From Thiohalobacter sp. (GTDB taxonomy: Bacteria > Pseudomonadota > Gammaproteobacteria > Thiohalobacterales > Thiohalobacteraceae), in contig JALVEM010000178.1 of the NCBI GenBank assembly GCA_027030825.1, forward strand, positions 1-12,053: a DNA stretch of 12,053 nt, in the 5' to 3' direction. Positions 1-7,124 of the stretch are shown here, one piece after another. The stretch's first letter is position 1. Each line of letters starts with the position of its first letter. The notes under the pieces were generated by a model that worked only from the letters and a program-made list of their open reading frames with translations, was not told the DNA's origin and did no database searches. The translations under genes and the position numbers were made by a program.

Positions 1-400
1 GATCCAGCTCATCGAGGAGGAAATCGAAGAAAAGCCGATAGATGCCGAGCAGCCAGGACAGCTGGAAACCCCGTTCCTCGAGCAGGCGTGCCGAGTTCGC
101 CAGCGCTTTCCAGTCCAGAGTGGGCGAGAAGAGCGTCAGGAGCAGTCTGAGCAGATGGCGGACGAACTCTCCCATGTCGCCGCCTTCGTCGCGAATGCGA
201 TAGAGGCGCTCGGCAATCGAGGGATTGCTGAAAAGATACTCGTAGAGACGCTCGGCGAAGGCACCCGTGTGCCGGGACAGGAGTCCGCGGTGTTTCTCGA
301 GCAGCTCACGATCCTGCCGGGTCCAGTCGAGCGAGAACTCCAGTTCCTTGCGGAGCGCCTCCTCCTCCCCGCGGAAAACGCCCCCGCCACGCCGAGCCAT
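1..400 (-). CDS. Protoglobin-like (globin-coupled sensor) protein, N-terminal part only
   Basis: An open frame runs from ATG at 400-398 to the window edge, giving 133 codons without a stop; the C-terminus is outside. The translation is all-helical in character. Residues 26-60 (W26, LL at 33-34, H37, LYEYLFSNP at 52-60) and 105-133 (a G111 ... W116-LLGIYRLF stretch) resemble the protoglobin sensor domain at the head of many diguanylate cyclases and chemoreceptors such as E. coli DosC. In that family the proximal heme histidine sits four residues before the conserved Gly; here that position reads Leu107, so heme binding is doubtful. The family match is from memory of the motif, not a search. 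A GGDEF or signalling domain probably follows but is not visible. The start is uncertain: GGAGGAGG lies 19 nt upstream of the chosen ATG, too far to be ideal, and an in-frame ATG at 439-437 would add 13 residues. Same strand as fliK, 187 bp downstream of it. Confidence 0.6.
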   Translation of the reverse strand, partial: MARRGGGVFRGEEEALRKELEFSLDWTRQDRELLEKHRGLLSRHTGAFAERLYEYLFSNPSIAERLYRIRDEGGDMGEFVRHLLRLLLTLFSPTLDWKALANSARLLEERGFQLSWLLGIYRLFFDFLLDELD

Positions 401-472
401 GTGCTTGTCGATGGTTCCGCCTCCTCCGCACGGTGTCATGCATGACACTCTTGTTGCCACGGGCTTCGCCTC

Positions 473-491
473 GAAAACTAGCACAGTTTTC
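473..491. repeat. Short inverted repeat (7-bp arms, 5-bp spacer)
   Basis: GAAAACT at 473-479 and AGTTTTC at 485-491 are exact complements around a 5-bp spacer. It lies between fliK and the sensor-like gene. The stem is AT-rich and not followed by a T-run on the minus strand, so it is a poor intrinsic terminator. It could be an operator half of the surrounding regulatory region, or a 5' leader hairpin. Confidence 0.35.
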
Positions 492-551
492 CGCGAACGG
501 GAAACGGGGGAGGCATGACAAAATGTCCTGTTCTACAATAAGATAGCGGTT

Positions 552-574
552 ATATTATAAGTTACTTATCATAT
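552..574 (-). promoter_or_regulatory. AT-rich palindrome with a TATAAT box, candidate promoter for the sensor-like gene
   Basis: In GC-rich surroundings, 540-575 is conspicuously AT-rich. Minus-strand positions 559-554 read TATAAT, an exact sigma-70 -10 box, and an inverted repeat ATAAG-TTA-CTTAT occupies 557-569, extending imperfectly on both sides. No convincing -35 hexamer lies 16-18 bp upstream, so the promoter would need an activator. It is placed between the fliK stop (588) and the sensor-like gene start (400), leaving a leader of about 150 nt. Confidence 0.3.
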
Positions 575-587
575 TGCGGCGGCCCTG

Positions 588-1889
588 TCATGCATACAGA
601 TCGAGTCCGGCGCGCAGTCGCGTGCCCGGAAGGACCCGGGCAACCTCCGGCGCCTCCTCATCGCCCGGATGCCAGTCGGCCGAAGCCGGCGCAGCCTCGC
701 CTCCGGCCTGACCGGCCTGTTCCTGCTGCCGATCACCGCCCCGCGAATGCGCCGACACGTCGACCTGGCCGAGATCGACACCGGCCTGGGCCATGAGCTC
801 GCGCAATCTCGGCAATGCCGCCTCGAGTGCGTCGCGTACCACGGCATGATGGGAAGCGAACTGGATCTGCGTCTGATCGTTGTGCCACTGGATCTTCACT
901 TCCAGCGGCCCGAGATGCGGGGGATTCATGCGGATCTCGGCGGCCTGGAGTTTCCGGCCGATCATCCAGGTCACCTTCTCGCCCAGTGCCTGATCCCAGC
1001 CGGGGCGTCCGAACACGGCATCCAGGCCGATCTGCGCCGGCCGCATGCCCCCCTCCGGCCGCGTCTCGCCTGCGCCGCCGGCGGCCAGCGTCACCTGTGG
1101 CGCGGAAGCCGGTCCCGCAGGCGATTCGAGGGGACGGCGCGGCAGCTCGCCTCCGGCCAGCCCCGCAAGTTCACGGAGCTCGTTCGACAGGCGATCCCGG
1201 ACGGGTTCGTAATGCAGTCTGATCCGGCGGGTGGCCGCTTCCAGGGCGGAATCGGCAATCTCGTTCAGCGACTCGAAGAGCGCCTCGAGCGACCGGGCGC
1301 CCTGGCCCTGTTCGGAAGTCGGCTCCGGAGCATCATCCATACCCTGGGCATTCAGGCGCTCGCGAACGAGGGCACGGAGCGCTTCGGCACGTTCGAGCGC
1401 CCGAGCGAGCGTGGGGGCGTTCACTGCCTCGCGCTCGTCCGATGCGGTCGGCGCCGTCTCCCGAGGCGAATCCTCGGCCGGGACGATCGGCAACCCGCCG
1501 AGGACGGAAGCCGCAGCCTCCGTCTCCGCAACCGCCTCTTCCGGCCGGACACTGCCGCTTTCCCGGCCAGAACTTGCCGCCTCTTCCGCAGACGCCCCTG
1601 CCGTATCCTGCGCCGTTGAAGTTGCAGAGGCATCCTCGCCCGAAGCGGGCTGCGAGTCACTTTCGGCTGTCTCCTTCTCATGGCCGGAAACCTCCTTCAC
1701 ACGGGATCCGTCCGATCCGCCGTCTTCCCTGCCGCTGCCCTGCCCGGATCGCACCTCGCGATCGAGCACGCCGGCGAACCTGGATTCTCCGCGCTCCGAC
1801 TTGCCGGCTTCCGGACTGCCGGCCCGGGCAAGGGCTTCTTGCTCGGAAACGCCGGGCATGAGAGGAGAGAGGGTCAGATTCGATTGCAT
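588..1889 (-). CDS. fliK: Flagellar hook-length control protein FliK
   Basis: 433 residues. FliK is secreted during hook assembly, measures hook length, and through its C-terminal domain makes FlhB switch export from rod/hook to filament substrates. Residues 1-160 are a low-complexity Ser/Glu/Ala/Gly-rich stretch with little hydrophobic content, as expected for the extended ruler part. Residues 160-245 look helical and Arg/Glu-rich. The hook-length domain is at about 300-378, with the family motif LxxAEIRMNPPHLGPLEV at 314-331 and the helix that follows. A Gln/Gly-rich tail of about 50 residues follows. The start is ATG 1889-1887, chosen because AAGGAG (1901-1896) stands 6 nt before it; the frame is open further upstream but that part overlaps fliJ. 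It has its own sigma-54 promoter in the 61-bp gap after fliJ. No clear intrinsic terminator follows the stop. N-terminal divergence is normal for the family. Confidence 0.93.
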   Translation of the reverse strand: MQSNLTLSPLMPGVSEQEALARAGSPEAGKSERGESRFAGVLDREVRSGQGSGREDGGSDGSRVKEVSGHEKETAESDSQPASGEDASATSTAQDTAGASAEEAASSGRESGSVRPEEAVAETEAAASVLGGLPIVPAEDSPRETAPTASDEREAVNAPTLARALERAEALRALVRERLNAQGMDDAPEPTSEQGQGARSLEALFESLNEIADSALEAATRRIRLHYEPVRDRLSNELRELAGLAGGELPRRPLESPAGPASAPQVTLAAGGAGETRPEGGMRPAQIGLDAVFGRPGWDQALGEKVTWMIGRKLQAAEIRMNPPHLGPLEVKIQWHNDQTQIQFASHHAVVRDALEAALPRLRELMAQAGVDLGQVDVSAHSRGGDRQQEQAGQAGGEAAPASADWHPGDEEAPEVARVLPGTRLRAGLDLYA

Positions 1890-1928
1890 TGGCCACTCCT
1901 TGCCGCCACTCGGTCTCGGATGCACTGT

Positions 1929-1944
1929 TGCAATGCCCGTGCCA
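1929..1944 (-). promoter_or_regulatory. Sigma-54 promoter of fliK (exact consensus)
   Basis: The minus strand reads TGGCACG-GGCA-TTGCA, matching the sigma-54 -24/-12 consensus at every position, with GG at 1943-1942 and GC at 1931-1930. The inferred start of transcription is near 1918, about 29 nt before the fliK ATG, leaving room for the AAGGAG ribosome site. The promoter sits in the fliJ-fliK gap, beginning 7 nt after the fliJ stop, so fliK can be transcribed separately from the fliE-J genes. The activator would be FleQ or FleR; which one cannot be told from sequence. Confidence 0.92.
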
Positions 1945-1949
1945 TTGCA
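1929..1949. repeat. Perfect inverted repeat enclosing the fliK sigma-54 promoter
   Basis: TGCAATG at 1929-1935 and CATTGCA at 1943-1949 are exact complements with a 7-bp spacer. The -12 element is one arm and the -24 TGG starts in the other. In read-through RNA from fliJ this would fold as a small hairpin just after the fliJ stop; on DNA it could be a protein site overlapping the promoter. It may also be chance caused by the promoter sequence itself. Confidence 0.6.
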
Positions 1950-1950
1950 T

Positions 1951-2394
1951 TCAGGAACGGTCGGTGCGCCGCCGAGCGGCCGCCAGCGCATGCTCGTCGA
2001 GCTGTTTCTGTTCGCGCCGCGCCTCGGCACGGCGTTCCTCGCGCAGATAGCCCGCCTGAACCTTGCCGAGCGCCTGACGCCTGGCGTACCGGGCCTGCCA
2101 CTCGTCACGGCACTGCCGTTCCTGTTCGATCAGCTGTTGCAGCCGCTCACGCTGCTGGACGATGGCCCGATTGAGCCGCTCGAGAAAACAGCGATAGTCC
2201 TGCAACTGCCGGCTGCCCATGCCACCGGTCTCCGCCAGCCGCCGGGCGTATTCGCTCCGATAGGCCTCGAGCTGCTGCAGCTGGAGTTCCGCCTCGCGCA
2301 GCTGCCGCCTGGCATCGCCCAGACGTCGGGCGGCGGCCTCCTCGCGGCGCAGGGCATCGTCCACCACCGGCTGGAAGCGGCGCGACCGCTTCAT
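1951..2394 (-). CDS. fliJ: Flagellar export chaperone/ATPase stalk protein FliJ
   Basis: 147 residues, the usual FliJ length. FliJ is a cytoplasmic antiparallel coiled coil that sits in the centre of the FliI hexamer, couples it to FlhA and helps escort export substrates. The translation is almost wholly charged heptad-like helix, rich in Arg, Glu and Gln, with the two long helices at about 11-55 and 65-140. The YRCFLERLNRAIVQQ segment at 67-81 is typical of the family. The start ATG (2394-2392) overlaps the fliI stop by 4 bp as ATGA, implying translational coupling. It is the last gene before the separate fliK promoter. FliJ is poorly conserved in sequence; the call rests on length, coiled-coil composition and position after fliI. 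Confidence 0.9.
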   Translation of the reverse strand: MKRSRRFQPVVDDALRREEAAARRLGDARRQLREAELQLQQLEAYRSEYARRLAETGGMGSRQLQDYRCFLERLNRAIVQQRERLQQLIEQERQCRDEWQARYARRQALGKVQAGYLREERRAEARREQKQLDEHALAAARRRTDRS

Positions 2395-3758
2395 GCCTTC
2401 GCCTCCGTGCCGCACAGCCGTTCGAGATCGTCGAGGCTCTCGGCCAGGGTCACCGGAGTGTGCATGTCCTGCTGGAGAAAGGCCGCCATCTGCGGCTGCA
2501 GCGCAATGGCCTCGTCCACCTGCGGATCGCTGCCCGGCTGATAGGCTCCCACACTGATCAGATCGCGATGCTTGCGATAGAGCGACCACAGGCGACGGAA
2601 TCGGCGCGCTGCGGCCAGATGCCGCTCGTCCGTGATGTCGTTCATGGCCCGCGAGATGGACTGCTCGACATCGATGGCGGGGAAGTGGCCGGCTTCGGCC
2701 AGTTCGCGCGTGAGCACCACGTGGCCGTCGAGAATGGCCCTCGCGGCGTCCGCCACCGGGTCGTTCTGATCGTCGCCCTCGGCCAGCACCGTGTAGAAGG
2801 CCGTGATGCCGCCCTGGCCTCGGGTGCCGTTGCCGGCCCGCTCGACGAGCCTGGGCAGCCGTGCGAAGACCGAGGGCGGATACCCCTTGGTGGCCGGCGG
2901 CTCGCCGACGGCGAGCGCGATCTCGCGCTGCGCCTGGGCGAAGCGGGTCAGGGAGTCCATGAGCAGCAGCACCTGCAGCCCCTGGTCGCGGAAATATTCC
3001 GCGATGCTGGTGGCCAGCATGGCGCCGTGCAGGCGCATGAGCGGCGGGCTGTCGGCGGGTGCCGCCACCACCACCGACCTTGCCATGCCTTCCTCGCCCA
3101 GGTTGCCGCGCACGAACTCCACCACCTCGCGGCCGCGTTCGCCGATCAGTCCGACGACGATGACATCGGCATTGGTGTAGCGCGTCATCATCCCGAGCAG
3201 CACGCTCTTGCCGACGCCCGAGCCGGCGAAGAGACCCAGCCGCTGGCCGCGACCCACGGTGAGCAGGGCGTTGATGGCCCGCACCCCGGTATCCAGGGGC
3301 TCGCGGATGGGCGTCCTCAGCATGGGATTGATCGCCCGGCCGGCCAGCGGCCGGCGCTCCTCGAGACGCAGGGGACCGCGGCCATCGAGCGGCACGCCAC
3401 GGGCATCGACGACCCGGCCCAGCAGCGCCTGCCCGACACCGGCCGTTCCGCCATGGCCGGCCGGCACCACGCGGGCGTCCGGCACCACGCCCTCGATGTC
3501 GCCGATGGGCATGAGATAGAGCCGATCGTCGGCGAACCCCACCACCTCCGACTCGATACGGCGACCGTCGGGATTGACGATGTCGCAGCGCCCGCCGATC
3601 GCCGCCTGGCAGCCCTCCGCCTCCAGGGCCAAACCGGCCATGCGGCGCAGGCGCCCCTCCACCACCAGCGGCACGGGCCGTTCGGCGCGCGCCAGCCATT
3701 TCTCGAGGCGCTGCCTGAGCATCGGATTGCGGTCGGGCGTGCGACCGGTCTCAGGCAT
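2391..3758 (-). CDS. fliI: Flagellum-specific export ATPase FliI
   Basis: 455 residues, the normal FliI length. FliI is the hexameric ATPase, related to the F1 beta subunit, that unfolds and feeds substrates to the flagellar type III export gate. Visible motifs are Walker A AGSGVGKS at 178-185 (K184), GLIGERGRE around 203-211 with the catalytic Glu region, Walker B LLLMD ending at D268, and the family signature GYPPSVFARLPRLVERAG at 292-309. Residues 1-25 are the FliH-binding amphipathic segment and 26-100 the beta-barrel domain. The ATG at 3758 overlaps the fliH stop by 8 bp, and the stop overlaps the fliJ start by 4 bp, so fliH-I-J are translationally coupled. Non-flagellar type III ATPases are similar, but the flagellar neighbours decide the call. 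Confidence 0.97.
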   Translation of the reverse strand: MPETGRTPDRNPMLRQRLEKWLARAERPVPLVVEGRLRRMAGLALEAEGCQAAIGGRCDIVNPDGRRIESEVVGFADDRLYLMPIGDIEGVVPDARVVPAGHGGTAGVGQALLGRVVDARGVPLDGRGPLRLEERRPLAGRAINPMLRTPIREPLDTGVRAINALLTVGRGQRLGLFAGSGVGKSVLLGMMTRYTNADVIVVGLIGERGREVVEFVRGNLGEEGMARSVVVAAPADSPPLMRLHGAMLATSIAEYFRDQGLQVLLLMDSLTRFAQAQREIALAVGEPPATKGYPPSVFARLPRLVERAGNGTRGQGGITAFYTVLAEGDDQNDPVADAARAILDGHVVLTRELAEAGHFPAIDVEQSISRAMNDITDERHLAAARRFRRLWSLYRKHRDLISVGAYQPGSDPQVDEAIALQPQMAAFLQQDMHTPVTLAESLDDLERLCGTEAKA

Positions 3759-4419
3759 CGTCCTCCTCCGTCGCCCGCCCTGCAGCGTCTTCCTCGCGAT
3801 CGCCGCCGAGGAACTGCGTCATCAGCGCATTCAGACGCTGTTCCACGGTGGCATCGATGCGCGAGCGCTCGGACTCGATACGGCAGCCGCCGCGCGAGAT
3901 CGTCGGATCCTCGACCAGCCGCCAGCGCCGTTCCTGCTCCTCTCCTTCCCAGTGCGAACGCACCAGACGGGCGTCGTCCGGATGAACGAAGATGCGCACA
4001 TCGCGCTGGGTGGCAGGCAGCAGGGCCAGCGCCTCGCGCAGCGTGCCGAGGATCTCTTCCGGCGAGGTCCTGAGCTCGCGTCGCACCAGATGCCGGGTCA
4101 GCAACACGCACAGCTGCACGAGCTGCTGCTCGACCTCTTCATCGAGCTTCTCGAGCGGATGGACCAGCGTGTTCATGAGCGTATCCAGCTCGGCGACCTT
4201 CTGGGCGATCTCCCGAGCGGCGTCGGCCAGCCCCTCGCGCCGGCCCTGTTCGAAGCCCTCCTGCCACGCCGCCCGATGGATCTCCTCGATCTCGCGGGCA
4301 GTGACCGGCGCACAGTCCTGCACCTCGTCGCTGTCGTTGACCTCCGGCAGGTCCCACTGCTCGACCTCGCCGGTGGCATCGGCCGGGATGATCCGGCCAG
4401 GCTGCACGCCCTTGTCCAC
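3751..4419 (-). CDS. fliH: Flagellar export ATPase regulator FliH
   Basis: 222 residues. FliH dimers form the peripheral stalk of the export ATPase, hold FliI and dock it to the C-ring protein FliN. Near the N-terminus a Trp (W22, in an acidic QWDLPE context) may be the C-ring/FlhA-binding residue known in E. coli FliH. Next comes the GxxxG repeat G55-G59-G63 within a helical region, then a coiled coil at about 70-115 and the C-terminal FliI-binding domain at 120-205, with DPTISRGGCRIES at 171-183 as a family hallmark. The start is GTG at 4419-4417, supported by AAGGAG at 4432-4427 with 7-nt spacing. The gap to fliG is 21 bp and the end overlaps fliI by 8 bp. The acidic tail (208-222) is unremarkable. 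Confidence 0.93.
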   Translation of the reverse strand: MDKGVQPGRIIPADATGEVEQWDLPEVNDSDEVQDCAPVTAREIEEIHRAAWQEGFEQGRREGLADAAREIAQKVAELDTLMNTLVHPLEKLDEEVEQQLVQLCVLLTRHLVRRELRTSPEEILGTLREALALLPATQRDVRIFVHPDDARLVRSHWEGEEQERRWRLVEDPTISRGGCRIESERSRIDATVEQRLNALMTQFLGGDREEDAAGRATEEDDA

Positions 4420-4440
4420 GAACCGGCTCCTTCGCTACCG

Positions 4441-5451
4441 TCAGACGAACTCTTCGCCGCCGCCGCCGAGCGAGATCTCGCCGGCCTCGGCCATGCGGCG
4501 CGCAATGGCCAGGATCTCCTTCTGCGCCGCCTCCACCTCGGACACCCGCACCGGGCCCTTGGCCTCCAGGTCGTCGCGCAGCATCTCCGCCGCGCGCTTG
4601 GACATGTTCTTGAAGATTTTCTCGCGAATGGCCTCGTCGGCCCCCTTGAGCGCGATGATGAGGGTGTCGGAGGAGACCTCGCGCAACAGGGCCTGGATGC
4701 CCTGGTCGTCCACGTCCACGAGGTTGTCGAACACGAACATCAGATCCTGGATCTGCTGACTGAGATCGGGATCGACCTCCTTGATCGACTCCATGATCTC
4801 GGCCTCGACCGAGCCCTGCACGAAATTGAGGATGTTCGCCGCCGCCTTCACGCCGCCCACGCCCGAGGTCTGCACGGCGTTCTGGTTGCCGACGAACTGC
4901 TGTTCCAGGATCTCGTCGAGCTCCTGCAGCGCGCTGGGCTGGATGCCTTCGAGGGTCGCGATGCGCAGGATGACGTCGGTCCGCACCCGTTCCGGAAAGT
5001 GGGTGAGCACCTCGGCCGCATGATCCGGATCCAGATAGGAGAGCACGATGGCCATGATCTGCGGGTGCTCGAGCCGGATGACCTCGGCCACCGCCTTGGC
5101 ATCCATCCACTTCAGCGCCTCCAGCCCCTTGGAATTGCGACTCAGAAGAATGCGGTCGACCATGCTGCCCGCCTTCTCCTCGCCCAGCGCCTCGATCAGC
5201 ACCTTGCGGATGTATTCGTCCGAACCGATACCGAGGCTGGTCTGTTCCTCGATCACGGTGTTGAATTCCTCCAGCACCTGCTCGAGCTGGTCGCGGGTGA
5301 CGTTGGTCAGCGCGGCCATGGCCTGGCCGACCTTCTGCACCTCCTTGGGCCCCATGTGCTTGAGCACCTGGGCGGCCTTGTCCTCGCCGAGCGCCATCAG
5401 AAAGATGGCGGCGCGATCGGTTCCGGAGAGTTTCGCCGGGGCATCAGCCAT
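4441..5451 (-). CDS. fliG: Flagellar motor switch protein FliG
   Basis: 336 residues, standard length. FliG forms the upper C-ring: its N-terminal domain binds FliF, the middle domain binds FliM, and the C-terminal domain contacts the stator to make torque and change direction. The sequence shows the N-domain at 1-100, the EHPQ motif of the middle domain at 128-131, the second armadillo part with MFVF at 238-241, and the charged torque helix region at about 255-305 with the expected alternating Lys/Arg/Asp/Glu. Gly-Gly-Gly-Gly-Glu-Glu near the C-terminus is a short flexible tail. The ATG at 5451 overlaps the fliF stop by 8 bp, which fits coupled synthesis of two proteins that bind each other. 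Confidence 0.97.
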   Translation of the reverse strand: MADAPAKLSGTDRAAIFLMALGEDKAAQVLKHMGPKEVQKVGQAMAALTNVTRDQLEQVLEEFNTVIEEQTSLGIGSDEYIRKVLIEALGEEKAGSMVDRILLSRNSKGLEALKWMDAKAVAEVIRLEHPQIMAIVLSYLDPDHAAEVLTHFPERVRTDVILRIATLEGIQPSALQELDEILEQQFVGNQNAVQTSGVGGVKAAANILNFVQGSVEAEIMESIKEVDPDLSQQIQDLMFVFDNLVDVDDQGIQALLREVSSDTLIIALKGADEAIREKIFKNMSKRAAEMLRDDLEAKGPVRVSEVEAAQKEILAIARRMAEAGEISLGGGGEEFV

Positions 5452-7084
5452 CGTCGTTCATCCATGTCTTGACGACCTGGGCCACGCGCCGCGGGTCTTC
5501 CTGCACCAGCGACTGGGCCTGGGCCAGTTGGTCCTCGTAGGATTTCTTCGGCGCCGGCAGTGCCTCGCCGTCGGGTCCCGTCAGGGCGGCCTGCCCGGGC
5601 GCGCCTTCCTCTCCCGGGGGCAGCTGGCCGGGCGCGCCGGCAGCGGCGAGTGCAGCCTGCTGCTGGGCGGCGCCGGCCTCGGCCAGGCTGCGCATCACCG
5701 GCTTGATCACCCCGAAGATCACCAGCAACACGCCCAGGCCGGCCAGCACCTGCTTGACCAGCGGCCAGAACCAGGGCTGCTCCCACAGCGGCGGGTCGGG
5801 CAGCGGCTCGGGCTCGGGGACCGGCTGGAAGGAGGCATTGATCACCTGCACGCTGTCGCCCCGCCGGGGATCGAATCCCACGGCCTTCTTGACCAGCTCG
5901 GTGAACCGGGCCAGCTCCTCGTCGCTCCAGGGCTGCGCCGTCTGCTTGCCGTCGTCGCCGGTCACCAGCTTGTTGTCCACCACCACGGCGATCGACAGGC
6001 GGCGCAGGGTGCCGGTCGCCAGGCGGGTATGACTGATGGTCCTGTCGAGTTCGTAGTTGCGTACCACCTGACGGCTTGCGCTGCCGTTCCCGCCCCCGGC
6101 CGCCGGCACCGTCTCGCCGTTCTCTGCCAGCACGCCGCCGGCAGGCGGCACGTTGCTGAGCGTACCGGGCACGCCGCTCGCCGCAGCGCCGGCGCCGCTG
6201 CTCTCTTCCACCACCTGCTCGCTGCGCAGGGCGGGCAGATCGGGGTTGTAGCTCTCGCGGGTCTTCTCCACGCGCGTGAAGTCGAGATCGGCCGAGACCT
6301 GCGCCCGCACCCTGCCGCTGCCCACCAGAGGCGCGAGCAGCTGTTCGATGCGCTCGGCGTAGCTGTTCTCCAGCTTGCGGGTGTAGTTGAACTGGGTGGT
6401 GGTGAGCGCATAGTCCTCGTCGGCGCGCGCGGCCGATAGCAGATTGCCGTTCTGGTCCACCACGGTGACGGCCTTCGGCTCCAGGCGCGGCACGCTGGAG
6501 GCCACCATGTGCACGATGGCCGCCACCTGCGATTCGTCCAGCGTGCGGCCTGCGTAGAGACTGACGACCACCGAGGCGCTGGGCGCCTCCTGGCGGCGCA
6601 GGAACACCGACCGCTTCGGCACCGCAAGATGCACGCGGGCCTCGCGCACGTTGCGCAGGGTGCTGATGGTGCGGGCCAGCTCGCCCTCGAGGGCATGCTG
6701 GTAACGCACGTTCTCCATGAACTGGCTGACGCCGAAGCCCTGGTCTTCCTGCAGGAGCTCGAAGCCGTTGCCGGTACCGCGCGGCAGGCCCTGGGCAGCG
6801 AGCTGGAGGCGGGCCTGATGCACCTTGTCCGCCGGAACCATGACCGCACCGCTGTGCTCGTCGATCCTGTAGGGGATGGCCGCCTGCTGGAGCGCATCGA
6901 GCACCTGGGCCGTGTCGGTCTCGTCCAGATTGCCGTACAGCAGGCTCCAGGCCGGCGACTGCGACCAGAGCGCGATCGCCACGCCGATCGCGATGCTCGC
7001 GGCCAGCCCCAGCAGCAGCCCCACCTGCTTGACCGGGCTGAGCCCGGCGAATCCCTGAACCGTTTCTGCCTGTACCACCGCCAT
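5444..7084 (-). CDS. fliF: Flagellar MS-ring protein FliF
   Basis: 546 residues, within the family range. FliF assembles in the inner membrane as the MS ring, the base on which rotor and export gate are built. A first transmembrane helix is at about 21-41 and a second at about 438-460; between them lie the periplasmic ring-building motifs (RBM1 around 45-110, RBM2 around 120-215, RBM3 and the beta-collar from 225 to 375). The beta-collar holds a Gly/Ala/Ser-rich loop at 292-338, a part that is variable in the family. The cytoplasmic C-terminus ends with YEDQLAQAQSLVQEDPRRVA and WMNDDG, the FliG-binding segment. GGGAGA at 7097-7092 is 7 nt before the ATG. It overlaps fliG by 8 bp and follows fliE after 40 bp. 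Confidence 0.97.
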   Translation of the reverse strand: MAVVQAETVQGFAGLSPVKQVGLLLGLAASIAIGVAIALWSQSPAWSLLYGNLDETDTAQVLDALQQAAIPYRIDEHSGAVMVPADKVHQARLQLAAQGLPRGTGNGFELLQEDQGFGVSQFMENVRYQHALEGELARTISTLRNVREARVHLAVPKRSVFLRRQEAPSASVVVSLYAGRTLDESQVAAIVHMVASSVPRLEPKAVTVVDQNGNLLSAARADEDYALTTTQFNYTRKLENSYAERIEQLLAPLVGSGRVRAQVSADLDFTRVEKTRESYNPDLPALRSEQVVEESSGAGAAASGVPGTLSNVPPAGGVLAENGETVPAAGGGNGSASRQVVRNYELDRTISHTRLATGTLRRLSIAVVVDNKLVTGDDGKQTAQPWSDEELARFTELVKKAVGFDPRRGDSVQVINASFQPVPEPEPLPDPPLWEQPWFWPLVKQVLAGLGVLLVIFGVIKPVMRSLAEAGAAQQQAALAAAGAPGQLPPGEEGAPGQAALTGPDGEALPAPKKSYEDQLAQAQSLVQEDPRRVAQVVKTWMNDDG

Positions 7085-7101
7085 CTTCGCGTCTCCCGCC
7101 G

Positions 7102-7116
7102 CGGGCGCTCAGCCCG
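7102..7116. repeat. Small GC hairpin in the fliE-fliF gap
   Basis: CGGGC and GCCCG arms of 5 bp flank a 5-nt loop, between the fliE stop (7125) and the fliF ribosome site. There is no T-run, so it is not an intrinsic terminator. It could tune relative fliE and fliF expression or RNA stability; chance is also possible in GC-rich DNA. Confidence 0.3.
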
Positions 7117-7124
7117 TCGGCATG

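Larger units (their letters stand above)
434..593. promoter_or_regulatory. Repeated GCATGACA/TGTCATGC motif, candidate operator set
   Basis: The 8-mer GCATGACA or its complement occurs four times here: 434-441 and 440-447 (overlapping head to head, giving a perfect 16-bp palindrome at 433-448), 513-520, and 586-593 (overlapping the fliK stop codon). The two same-orientation copies at 440 and 513 are 73 bp apart, about seven helical turns, and the next copy begins 73 bp further on. The copy at 513 is followed by TGTC at 524-527, so it too is part of a short GACA-AAA-TGTC inverted repeat. The region precedes the sensor-like gene, so a dimeric repressor or activator site is a reasonable reading; the protein is unknown. 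The GTCA/TGAC half-sites recall FleQ boxes, but with a shorter spacer. Confidence 0.5.

Noticed and set aside
136..445. Open frames of 84 and 96 codons near the left edge
   Set aside because: They are out-of-frame shadows of the truncated minus-strand gene that starts at 400 and has a coherent helical, protoglobin-like translation.
473..491. Intrinsic terminator for fliK
   Set aside because: The stem is AT-rich, lies about 100 bp after the stop and has no T-run on the transcribed strand; the AT palindrome at 557-569 fails for the same reasons.
1951..3699. 582-codon minus-strand frame as a single large protein
   Set aside because: Only its last 147 codons are real (fliJ); the upstream part is a shadow of fliI in another frame with Arg/Gly/Ala-rich nonsense composition.
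3574..5472. Very long plus-strand open frame (632 codons), with similar long ones at 5048-6439, 669-1619 and 2460-4073
   Set aside because: They are antisense to well-recognised fliF, fliG, fliH, fliI and fliK, have Arg/His/Leu-rich low-information translations, and arise because GC-rich coding DNA has few stops on the opposite strand.
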